The notes below the pieces were generated by a model, which had not been told where the DNA came from, searched no databases, and saw only the letters and a program-made list of their open reading frames with translations. Below are positions 43,693-51,409 of a stretch of DNA of 52,399 nucleotides, piece by piece (the stretch's first letter is position 1; each line of letters begins with the position of its first letter). The translations under genes and the position numbers were made by a program. The stretch comes from Sedimentisphaerales bacterium (GTDB lineage Bacteria > Planctomycetota > Phycisphaerae > Sedimentisphaerales > UBA12454). The stretch lies in assembly GCA_016930635.1 (NCBI GenBank), contig JAFGGI010000037.1, positions 1 to 52,399 of the forward strand. Direction: 5' to 3'.

Positions 43693-44196
43693 CTACTGAT
43701 AATATATGAATCTTATATCTGCCTTCCACAGGTTTTTTTCGCCCTTTATCTTTGACAGTGTCAGATTCGTACATTGAAGATTTACCCACCGCATATGCAT
43801 TACAGAAAGAAATCTTGCGAGCTTTTCGATGTCTATTCTGTCTATTGTCATGCTTGCATCCTGATTCTGCTGTCCGCCTTTCCTCCGTCTGACAGGACTG
43901 GAGCTGAGTTTATAAGAAGCCGATGAAATCCTGCAAACCTTTGTTACCTGATCAACTGCTGTTATATAGTCAAATGCGTCGCCTTCTTTTTTGTCTTTTG
44001 CGTAATCAAGTCTTTGCGGATCGATCTCGAGGATTTCAGTTATTAATTTTTCCGCATCGTTATATTCCCTGACCTCTTTTTTATAATTAGCTTCGGCACT
44101 CGGTATACCAAGCATCAAAAGCCACAGCGGCCAGATGGCCAAAAGGGCCGGCACAAGTATATAATAAAAAATCGGTTCTTTAGTTATATCTTTCAT
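43693..44196 (-). CDS. gspM: GspM/PilO-like inner-membrane protein of the T2SS operon
   Basis: A 167-residue protein with one N-terminal membrane segment (about residues 10-30), a short coiled-coil part (about 35-60) and a C-terminal periplasmic domain. GspM and PilO share this plan but have little sequence identity, so the name is given by position: last gene of the operon, 4 bases after the GspL-like gene. It has basic RRRKGG in the middle. It would form the inner-membrane platform with GspL. The operon ends here, before gpmI. Confidence 0.65.
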   Translation of the reverse strand: MKDITKEPIFYYILVPALLAIWPLWLLMLGIPSAEANYKKEVREYNDAEKLITEILEIDPQRLDYAKDKKEGDAFDYITAVDQVTKVCRISSASYKLSSSPVRRRKGGQQNQDASMTIDRIDIEKLARFLSVMHMRWVNLQCTNLTLSKIKGEKNLWKADIRFIYYQ

Positions 44197-44200
44197 TTTA

Positions 44201-45661
44201 TCACTGATTTAATTCAACGGTTAATCTGAATCGGTCTCTGCCCTCTTTGGATTCATAAGTTGCTGCACCTTTGACAAGTTTAGGATGTTTATCGACCGCA
44301 CCGAAGAGTTCCAGAGAACCCCTGTTGGAAGTGCTGCCTGTCAGGGTCATTGTCTTTGTGGTAACTGATATTTTTTCAACATCGATATCAACATTTTTAG
44401 GTACATTATTAATTGCTTCAAAGATAAAAGTCAGTTTCGCTTCAACAGAGTCCTCCCCGGTAGCACTTAACAGGCCGCTTTTGACATCTTTTATCCTGTT
44501 AATTTCACTTTTGAGTTTTCTAAGAGCTGTAGAACCTTTCGAAAACTTCGCGCCTGCCATCGCGATGGAGTATTCGGTCTTGAATTTATCTTTCAGCCGA
44601 TTTCTGTAGCTGTTTGTCCTGTAATACTGCAAATAGGCAAATACTCCCAGGGCGACAAATAACATAATGAGACTGAAACTAAGTATTTTAATACCTTTTT
44701 CCAGTGTCGCTTTTCGTCCCTGATAAGGCATAAAGTCCGGCCGAAAATCAACTTTCTCGCTTTTAACCAGCACACCTGCCGCAGCACCGGCCGCAATAAG
44801 CACATCAAGACCGTCACAATCTTCGGGATGCCCGTCCGGGGTAACAACTACATCAGTACTGTCAAAAGTTTCGACAGTAATACTTGTCTGTTCGCTGAGA
44901 ACCGAAGGAATAATCGACCCTGCGGAATCATACATAATAATTTTGGCGGCATGACTTGCTGTCGGAACCGATACCGCTGTGAGCATAACTTCCCTGGCAA
45001 GCATAGCTGTTTTATTCTGCCCGGCATCTGTAAGAAACGCCCTGATAGGAGCATTGCCCTGCTGTGACGGAGGAGAAATTATAAAACATTTATTATGAGA
45101 AAGTGCTATATATATCGGTTTTGTTTCAGCTTCATCAAAAGAACCCTGCTCTATGAGCCTTCTTAAACAAACAGAGTCCGGCTCAACAGAAATCGGATCG
45201 AGCTTGTTGTTCTGAAGCGCAAGGATTATTTCAGATATCACCGACCCTGTAATTGCAAAAACTGAAACCTCGGCACCTGAAATACCTTTCGAAACTATTT
45301 CAAAGGCTACTGCTGCCTCTGCAGCGTTTATCGCAATAGCCTCTTCTGCATCGAATTTGATAGTCTGTGCAATCTGTTTCGATTCTGAAAACTCTGAATG
45401 AATGACCTGCTGCCTGTAAAGTCTGCTGTCGATCGCAACAGTTACATCATTGAACCTGAGTTTTTTCTCCTGGCAGACAGAAGAGATGGCCTGCGCAGTG
45501 GCGTTAAAACTGAAGCCCTGCTCCTGGTCAGATTCGACTGCTATGCAAAACTGCTCAAGCAATTCTATCTGGGCACCTGCCTTGGCTGCGAGAACGACCG
45601 TAACCTTATCAGTACCGATGTATATTCCTAAACAAGCATTCTGTTCCAACTGCTGCTCCAA
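44201..45661 (-). CDS. gspL: GspL-like protein: PilM-type actin fold plus PilN-type segment
   Basis: A 486-residue inner-membrane platform protein. The N-terminal 300 residues form an actin-like cytoplasmic domain starting CLGIYIGTDKVTVVLAAK, with the second half near LDPISVEPDSVCLRRLI. A single membrane segment (about 322-346) precedes a periplasmic PilN-like part of about 135 residues. In GspL this joins the ATPase GspE to the pseudopilus platform. It lies between gspK (10 bases) and the GspM-like gene (4 bases). Confidence 0.8.
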   Translation of the reverse strand: MEQQLEQNACLGIYIGTDKVTVVLAAKAGAQIELLEQFCIAVESDQEQGFSFNATAQAISSVCQEKKLRFNDVTVAIDSRLYRQQVIHSEFSESKQIAQTIKFDAEEAIAINAAEAAVAFEIVSKGISGAEVSVFAITGSVISEIILALQNNKLDPISVEPDSVCLRRLIEQGSFDEAETKPIYIALSHNKCFIISPPSQQGNAPIRAFLTDAGQNKTAMLAREVMLTAVSVPTASHAAKIIMYDSAGSIIPSVLSEQTSITVETFDSTDVVVTPDGHPEDCDGLDVLIAAGAAAGVLVKSEKVDFRPDFMPYQGRKATLEKGIKILSFSLIMLFVALGVFAYLQYYRTNSYRNRLKDKFKTEYSIAMAGAKFSKGSTALRKLKSEINRIKDVKSGLLSATGEDSVEAKLTFIFEAINNVPKNVDIDVEKISVTTKTMTLTGSTSNRGSLELFGAVDKHPKLVKGAATYESKEGRDRFRLTVELNQ

Positions 45662-45671
45662 AAATTATTAA

Positions 45672-47063
45672 CTATTCGGTAATTATACCGATTTTCTGAA
45701 ATCTTTTCCCTTCTTTTTTAAGTGCCGCTATTGCACATACTTTTGCCACACCGCTCGTCGCTTCTGAACGTATCGAAAAATAATTGCTCTGTGTCGTTAT
45801 ATAAGACTGACATTTATCCACTGAATTACTGTAACTGAAAAGTCTTTTTTTAAGATCTTCGGCATCAGTAAAAGCCTTTTCTCTTCTTAAATTGATTATC
45901 GCATCAGCAATCTCTACCGCATCTCCGCCAAAGGTAAACGCCGCCTCAAGTACATGCCTTGGGGCTGTATTGACATTTACCTTATCGGTTCCCCACAGAC
46001 TGATATACTTAAGAGCAGACTCTTTGCGATCTTCATCTTCATTTACCGGTCTTGCGAGCCTTTCAACATCAAGCATAGGACTGTACATCAGCTTTGAAAA
46101 ATCTCTTGCATGTCCTACATCAGGCCTGGTCTGCTTTACCGTTCTGGTCCTTGCACGCCTGGACCGTCTGCTGCGCCTGGCTCTGCGCGACCTTCTGCGG
46201 CGAAGCCGGCTTTTACTGTCATCTTCTTTCTCCTCCTCATCTGCCTGACTTACCTGTTCTTTACCAACAGTAACAACCGGTTTTAATTCTGTGCTGAACG
46301 GTTTTATTTCCTTTATTTCTTCCAACTGTTCAAATATAGGCTTAATCTCATTCGGCTCCATCTGCATCCACTCGAAGAATGTCGTAACAGCAGCCTTTGT
46401 CTCCTGTTTAACTTCTTCATCAGAACTGATGCCCCAGGTCAGCGGTAATTTCGCATTTTCATCGATAATCTCAACCCTCACCCTGGAATAACCAAAATCA
46501 ATTTCAATCGGTTCGGTTATATAAGGCCAGGCAGGCCCATAAGGACCGCGAACGAAAAACTCCTGGTTACCATTAGGATCTTCTGCGGCAAAACCAGCCA
46601 GGAGATCTGAAAACATATTAGCATCATTGGCATCACTGGTATTATTAGTATCGTTAGTATCAAAAAGAAAAGACAGGCTCAATAACTGGCTGCCAAAATC
46701 AGTTTTACTTAAGTTATTGGCGTCGATCGTCATATTGTATTCCCGGGCCCAGGTCTCCATCATTTCGCTGTATTCTTCATCACTCATAGTGAATAGATCG
46801 GAAAAATCCGGCTCATTCGGCCTTGAAACATAATTAGGTTCAAATTTATCCATCATAGCCAATGCATATTTCAGGCCGGACTCACAGGCATACCTGGCTT
46901 TTTGATAATCTATCATATACTGCTGTCTGTGCTTCCATTGACTGACTGAAGAACCCACCCTGTACATTATGGCGGTCAGTACTATAAGTACAACCATCAC
47001 AAGCATCAATACGACACCTCTTCGATGTCCGGGAAAACAGGTTTTATAATTTCTAAAATTCAT
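45672..47063 (-). CDS. gspK: GspK-like minor pseudopilin with Arg-rich insert
   Basis: A 463-residue protein of the GspK family. The leader HRRGVVLMLVMVVLIVL has the Gly cleavage site and lacks the Glu5 present in other pseudopilins, as usual for GspK. Later KVNVNTAPRHVLEAAF and NLRREKAFTDAEDL are the helix-hairpin-helix region typical of GspK. Between them lies an unusual run of Arg and Ser (plus-strand positions 46135-46219), preceded by acidic DEEEKEDD. GspK caps the pseudopilus with GspI and GspJ. It directly abuts gspJ. Confidence 0.87.
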   Translation of the reverse strand: MNFRNYKTCFPGHRRGVVLMLVMVVLIVLTAIMYRVGSSVSQWKHRQQYMIDYQKARYACESGLKYALAMMDKFEPNYVSRPNEPDFSDLFTMSDEEYSEMMETWAREYNMTIDANNLSKTDFGSQLLSLSFLFDTNDTNNTSDANDANMFSDLLAGFAAEDPNGNQEFFVRGPYGPAWPYITEPIEIDFGYSRVRVEIIDENAKLPLTWGISSDEEVKQETKAAVTTFFEWMQMEPNEIKPIFEQLEEIKEIKPFSTELKPVVTVGKEQVSQADEEEKEDDSKSRLRRRRSRRARRSRRSRRARTRTVKQTRPDVGHARDFSKLMYSPMLDVERLARPVNEDEDRKESALKYISLWGTDKVNVNTAPRHVLEAAFTFGGDAVEIADAIINLRREKAFTDAEDLKKRLFSYSNSVDKCQSYITTQSNYFSIRSEATSGVAKVCAIAALKKEGKRFQKIGIITE

Positions 47064-47906
47064 TTAATCCGGCACTGAAGTTTTATCTCTATCCGATTCC
47101 TCATCAGATTCCATATCATTAGCATCCGAAGGCTCATTTACATCATCGGAAAATTCATCAAAATCTGTTTCATCCATCGAATTAGGACCGAAAAATTCCT
47201 TATACACGAACTGATAAGCCAACGGCCTGAAACGATCCACAACAACTGTCCTCTTCCGTATCGCATCTTCGGGAATAACCTTATCACCAAGCACATCTTC
47301 CTGTGGCTCTGTAAATGACAGCGATATTCTAAGGGCCGGGGGCAATTCGCTGCCCTGCCAAACATCAACAGTAGTATTAACATCTTTTACTATCTCAATT
47401 GAAAAAAGCGTAGCACCGCTGCAGATAGGAATAAACATCTCCAGCTCATAATCTTCTTTAGGCTCATCGAGCATCTTATCTTCCACCGTATAGCCGCTGT
47501 GAGAACGATAAATTATAAGCCCATTGGCATCGGGGTCAGCGTGGCTTTGCCAGATGATTTTTTCAGAAATCTGCGGCTTATTATTCTTATCATAAATTTG
47601 ACTTTCAATAATCATCTGTGCACTTTTATAGATGCCTGATTCTGTTTTGTTTTTAACGGACAACGTCACCTCCGAGCTTGGAAGTGCAAGCCTGTCAATA
47701 TCTTCAGCAATTCTCTGCAGTATTTCCGTGCTCAGAGTACCGGCTACGAGCCGGCGATTTATTGCCGCTTCAGATTTTCTTATGCCTGTATAAACACCCA
47801 CAGCGGTAATCATAACCATCGCCGCTATCACAAGCGCGGTAAGGGCTTCGGCAAGGGTAAAACCCGATTTACTGAAATAACCGTTATTTTTATATTTCTG
47901 CTTCAT
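47064..47906 (-). CDS. gspJ: GspJ-like minor pseudopilin
   Basis: A 280-residue prepilin with leader YFSKSG^FTLAEALTALVIAAM, so Glu5 is present. The body is larger than most minor pilins, which fits GspJ, and the C-terminal tail is strongly acidic (DANDMESDEESD). Assignment to J rests on order: it follows gspI and precedes gspK with no gap. It would join the tip complex with GspI and GspK. Confidence 0.8.
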   Translation of the reverse strand: MKQKYKNNGYFSKSGFTLAEALTALVIAAMVMITAVGVYTGIRKSEAAINRRLVAGTLSTEILQRIAEDIDRLALPSSEVTLSVKNKTESGIYKSAQMIIESQIYDKNNKPQISEKIIWQSHADPDANGLIIYRSHSGYTVEDKMLDEPKEDYELEMFIPICSGATLFSIEIVKDVNTTVDVWQGSELPPALRISLSFTEPQEDVLGDKVIPEDAIRKRTVVVDRFRPLAYQFVYKEFFGPNSMDETDFDEFSDDVNEPSDANDMESDEESDRDKTSVPD

Positions 47907-48632
47907 TTATTTTTTAAAAAACTTCGTCATTACAGCACTCCAGAATTCAGCCTCAGGCACCTGCCCCCAATGCTCATAACCTTCAGGCGGAGGCCCGAGT
48001 ATGTTATTCATTTGTGCCCAAAGCGCGGCCTCTTCGCTCTGCAGACTCACCGCAGGCTGTGATCCCTGTCCCGGTTGCAAACCCTGTCCTGATTGTGTGT
48101 CTTGTCCCAGTGTCGGATCTAAATCCTGCAGTAATCCGCTATCATCGAAATCTCCGCCGGAACCCATCGTCGACAGGTAATATGCATCCTGCCTTTGCTG
48201 CTGTTCGAGTATCTGTTCAACCTGCTTTTTGCTGAGGCTGGTGATCCAGTGTACCAGTTCAACCTTTTGTTCCTCACCGCCGGCATCAGTAAATTCCGCT
48301 GAGCATACCGCGCGTACCCACATATTCTCCGTCAAAGGCTCAAAAAACGACTCAATAGTGGTTTCCCAGGTTATGTCGGGATTTCTTTCACTCACACCGT
48401 ATTCGACCGTATCGGTAACCTTTTTGCCGGCAAGGATCTGTTCCATATTCTCCCTGGCGATATCGAACGCCTCCATCTTGGTCTGCCACAGCACAACGGT
48501 AGCAATGGCACGGTTGGCAACAACCAGTACCGTTGCTGTTATCAGGCCGAGTATTATCAGCGACGCTGTAACTTCGACCAGCGTAAACCCAACCCGGTAA
48601 TTTCGCAGATTTTTTCTAAAATCCCATTTCAT
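47907..48632 (-). CDS. gspI: GspI-like minor pseudopilin
   Basis: A 241-residue prepilin with leader LRNYRVG^FTLVEVTASLIILG and the usual Glu5. The globular part has ENMEQILAGKK, and the C-terminal third is Gln/Gly/Pro-rich with repeated QPGQGLQPGQ-like units, which is unusual. It overlaps gspH by 17 bases and abuts gspJ. The name is by order and size; such minor pilins are hard to tell apart by sequence. Confidence 0.78.
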   Translation of the reverse strand: MKWDFRKNLRNYRVGFTLVEVTASLIILGLITATVLVVANRAIATVVLWQTKMEAFDIARENMEQILAGKKVTDTVEYGVSERNPDITWETTIESFFEPLTENMWVRAVCSAEFTDAGGEEQKVELVHWITSLSKKQVEQILEQQQRQDAYYLSTMGSGGDFDDSGLLQDLDPTLGQDTQSGQGLQPGQGSQPAVSLQSEEAALWAQMNNILGPPPEGYEHWGQVPEAEFWSAVMTKFFKK

Positions 48633-49191
48633 CCGCAGTCCTCGGCGTAAGAATTTCTACATCACCTGTAACCAGTTCTATCATTCTATTTAATCTATTA
48701 ATTACAATTGAGTATTCACTGCCGTCTTCATCCGCAAGAACGACCTTGCCGCCATACTGCCAGCCATGTTGGCCGACCCTGAACAGCGCCGGCGATTCAT
48801 TTGTCCATTCACCGTCATCGAACATAACATAGACAGGTACAAAACGTTCGTCAAACTCGCCGGTCTGAATAATTTCTTCTTCCGGTATATCTTCTACCGC
48901 CATAAGACCGGTAGTTATTTCTCTCAGCAGATATGAGCCTTGAACAAAGTCTATAACTATCTCATATCGCCTGCCGGTCTGGCTGGCGCTTGTCGTCGCC
49001 ATTTCAAAGAGCTTGACAAGGTCATACGCCCTGCTTTTAAAGCTGCTTCTGCTTAGTACGTTAGAAAAGTTCATCATCGCGATCGTCATAAACAACGAGA
49101 TGATAAAAAGCACCATAATAACTTCTGCCAGAACCGCTGCTTTTCTGGCTCGGCCGTAATTCAACAAACGGTTGTAAGGACCGGCAGTCAT
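48616..49191 (-). CDS. gspH: GspH-like minor pseudopilin with noncanonical leader
   Basis: A 191-residue prepilin. The hydrophobic N-terminus reads ARKAAVLAEVIMVLFIISLFM: Ala takes the place of the Gly before the cleavage site, while Glu5 is kept if cleavage occurs between the two Ala. The rest has FEMATTSASQTGRRYEIVID, the GspH-like beta segment. It begins 3 bases after gspG. Prepilin peptidase tolerates Ala at -1 in some pilins, so it is probably processed. Confidence 0.75.
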   Translation of the reverse strand: MTAGPYNRLLNYGRARKAAVLAEVIMVLFIISLFMTIAMMNFSNVLSRSSFKSRAYDLVKLFEMATTSASQTGRRYEIVIDFVQGSYLLREITTGLMAVEDIPEEEIIQTGEFDERFVPVYVMFDDGEWTNESPALFRVGQHGWQYGGKVVLADEDGSEYSIVINRLNRMIELVTGDVEILTPRTADEMGF

Positions 49192-49194
49192 TTC

Positions 49195-49635
49195 TCATCC
49201 CGCATCGGTACTGTAAAGGTCCGCATCATATTCTTCCCCGCCTTCTTCACCATCAGCACCGAAACTTACAACTACATACGGCTTGCCGCTCTCAGGATAG
49301 GCAACATACACAAAATCATTGCCCCACGCATCAAGCGGCAATTCTGTTGAGTCGATGTATCCGCCCGGCTGATAACCCTTCACGTCGCTGGGCGGCTCGA
49401 TCAGGATAGAAAGACCCTCTTCTTCAGTCGGATACCTGCCCGTATCCATCTTGAACTGAGCAACCGCGTTATGGAGCATCTTCAGATTAGCTTTAGTCGT
49501 AGTAACGCGAGCCTTATCGGTTTGACCAAGAAAGTTCATCGCCCCGATCGCAGCCAACAGGCCAATGATAATGATCACGGCCATGATTTCAACAAGCGTA
49601 AAACCTTTTTTGTTTTTGCTTCTCTTTAACGTCAT
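49195..49635 (-). CDS. gspG: GspG major pseudopilin
   Basis: A 146-residue prepilin with leader KRSKNKKG^FTLVEIMAVIIIIGLLAAI. Downstream signs of GspG are LKMLHNAVAQFKMDTGRYPT, LPLDAWGNDFVY and a C-terminal SFGADGEEGGEEYDADL loop, which matches the calcium-binding region. It polymerises into the periplasmic pseudopilus. It is separated from gspF by the four-helix-bundle gene, an interruption of the normal EFG order. Confidence 0.93.
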   Translation of the reverse strand: MTLKRSKNKKGFTLVEIMAVIIIIGLLAAIGAMNFLGQTDKARVTTTKANLKMLHNAVAQFKMDTGRYPTEEEGLSILIEPPSDVKGYQPGGYIDSTELPLDAWGNDFVYVAYPESGKPYVVVSFGADGEEGGEEYDADLYSTDAG

Positions 49636-49662
49636 ATTAAAAACCTTTCCTTTGAAAATTTA

Positions 49663-50108
49663 AGATTGAATATTGAATATTTTATAAAAATCATTTTTTT
49701 CTCTTTGAATTTAACGTTTTTCGAGCAGCGAAAAATACCGCCTTTAATTCATTCGCTTCTTCAAGTAACAATTTTATTTTTGATTTTCGTGTCAATTTCT
49801 CTTCCAACGCAAACTCTATCCAAAAAACTGTTTCATCTGTTTCCTCAAGAACAATACTTAATTTAGCCGCAAAACCGGCTTTTGTCTGAGCCAGGTTACA
49901 GGCTCGATAATTTGCAGCTACCGACGTAGAGCATCTTATTAATTGCCTTGATATATGGCTACCTAATTTTGTCTCTCCCAAAGATATTGCAAACTTCACA
50001 CATCGGTGAGCAAAATCATTAGTTCGTTTTTCCATTTGTTTGTATTTGCTAATTTCAGCCATAATCTAAGTTTCTAATCTTCAATTTTCAACTTTCATTC
50101 TTCAATCT
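49663..50108. repeat. Imperfect inverted flanks around the IVS-type gene
   Basis: AGATTGAATATTGAA (49663-49677) and TTCATTCTTCAATCT (50094-50108) match as inverted copies at 13 of 15 positions. They bracket the four-helix-bundle gene and lie in AT-rich DNA unlike the neighbouring gsp genes. No target-site duplication was found by eye. Confidence 0.5.
49691..50062 (-). CDS. Four-helix-bundle protein of the 23S rRNA intervening-sequence (S23) type
   Basis: A 123-residue helical protein. RQLIRCSTSVAANYRAC and KLSIVLEETDETVFWIEF are family-like stretches. Such genes were first seen in intervening sequences of 23S rRNA genes and also occur between ordinary genes in many bacteria; function is not established. 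Here it sits between gspF and gspG on the same strand, flanked by AT-rich DNA with imperfect inverted repeats. The position suggests insertion into the operon. It would be cotranscribed with gsp genes. Confidence 0.88.
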   Translation of the reverse strand: MAEISKYKQMEKRTNDFAHRCVKFAISLGETKLGSHISRQLIRCSTSVAANYRACNLAQTKAGFAAKLSIVLEETDETVFWIEFALEEKLTRKSKIKLLLEEANELKAVFFAARKTLNSKRKK

Positions 50109-51321
50109 AAAAGTTTCCTGCCGAGAATCTCAATATCGGCAATAATGCCGCCAAGGCGATCATGGCAACAAAAAATGCCATTATTATAATAATGAACGGT
50201 TCAATTGCTGCACTTAGCCGTTCAATAACAATATCCGACATCGATTCTAAGTTATCACTTATACTCTTAAGCATTTGAGTAAGCTCACCGCTTTTTTCAC
50301 CAACAGTAACCATATGCGCTATCGCCGGCGATATCACACCGCTTTCACGCAAAGGCGTAGCGATATCAGCACCGGAAAGTATCCTGTCCCGTGCTTTTTT
50401 GACCGCATCTATCATAATCACGTTACCGGTAACCTCAGCCACTACCTTAAGCGACTCAGCCATACTTAATCCTGAGCCAAGTAATGTCGAAAGCGTAGAG
50501 GCAAAACGTGAAACAACACGCTGCTTTATCAGCGGCCCGAATATCGGCAAAGATAAAAGAGTCTTATCTCTCAGATAAGAACCTTTTTCCGTCTTCAAAA
50601 ATCTCTTGATACCCCAGACGATCAGACCGATTACAAGCAAAATCAGGTACCAGTAGTTTATAAGAGTATGACTGACGCCCATTAACGCCCTCGTTATCCA
50701 TGGCAACTCCATACCGGCCTTTTGGATCTGGGTAATTATCTTCGGCAAAACATATGTCGTAAGAAAAATAATAGCTCCCATTCCTATAACCACAATACAC
50801 AGCGGATAGATCATCGCGGTCATAAGTTTCGACTCTATACGCTGTCGTTTTTCCATAAAGCCTGAAATTGTCGCCATTGTTTTGCCCAGCGTTCCTGTCG
50901 CCTCGCCGACTCTTATCATACTGATATAAATAACATCAAAATATTCCGTATAGTCGCTCAGCGCATCGGCCAGTGCCTCACCAGTAACAATCCTGTCGCG
51001 TATATCAGTAATCACATTTCTGAACCGCGCATCGGATATCTGTTCTATCATAACCGAAAATCCCTCGGTCAGTTTTATATCAGAATTAAGCAGAATAGAC
51101 ATCTGCCTGGTAAACTCTATTATGTGAGATTTCTTGGTCCTGCCCAAAAGAGACAGCAGCCCGCTTTTGACTTCGCTCTCCGCTGCAACCTGCTTGACAT
51201 CTGTCGCGTGAATGCCGCGGGCGCGAAGCTGCTTCCGAGCTGAGTACGGATTCTCAGCGGTAACCGTTCCCTTAACGGTCTTGCCGCCTGCCGATAATGC
51301 TGTATATGAAAACCGAGGCAT
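50107..51321 (-). CDS. gspF: GspF inner-membrane platform protein
   Basis: A polytopic inner-membrane protein of about 404 residues with two T2SSF domains. The N-terminal start MPRFSYTALSAGGKTVKGT matches GspF/PilC; I chose ATG at 51321 over an ATG at 51336, which lies inside a hairpin. Further motifs are EFTRQMSILLNSDIKLTEG, the membrane segment YPLCIVVIGMGAIIFLTTYV and a second T2SSF domain with FASTLSTLLGSGLSMAESL. It links the ATPase GspE to the pseudopilus. A gap of 88 bases with AT-rich repeats separates it from gspE. Confidence 0.93.
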   Translation of the reverse strand: MPRFSYTALSAGGKTVKGTVTAENPYSARKQLRARGIHATDVKQVAAESEVKSGLLSLLGRTKKSHIIEFTRQMSILLNSDIKLTEGFSVMIEQISDARFRNVITDIRDRIVTGEALADALSDYTEYFDVIYISMIRVGEATGTLGKTMATISGFMEKRQRIESKLMTAMIYPLCIVVIGMGAIIFLTTYVLPKIITQIQKAGMELPWITRALMGVSHTLINYWYLILLVIGLIVWGIKRFLKTEKGSYLRDKTLLSLPIFGPLIKQRVVSRFASTLSTLLGSGLSMAESLKVVAEVTGNVIMIDAVKKARDRILSGADIATPLRESGVISPAIAHMVTVGEKSGELTQMLKSISDNLESMSDIVIERLSAAIEPFIIIIMAFFVAMIALAALLPILRFSAGNF

Positions 51322-51335
51322 AGTTAAAAAAGCCA

Positions 51336-51405
51336 TCCCCTCTCTTGCTTCGCAAGAAGCAGAGGGGATTCCACAATTTTTAATCTTAAATTTTTAATTT
51401 TAAAT
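51336..51405. repeat. Hairpin and AT-rich repeats at the gspE-gspF junction
   Basis: TCCCCTCT (51336-51343) and AGAGGGGA (51361-51368) form a stem around an inner hairpin CTTGC-TTC-GCAAG. It is followed by repeated AT words (TTTTTAATCTTAAATTTT) up to about 51405. Similar AT-rich words flank the IVS-type gene downstream. Confidence 0.6.
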
Positions 51406-51409
51406 CTCA

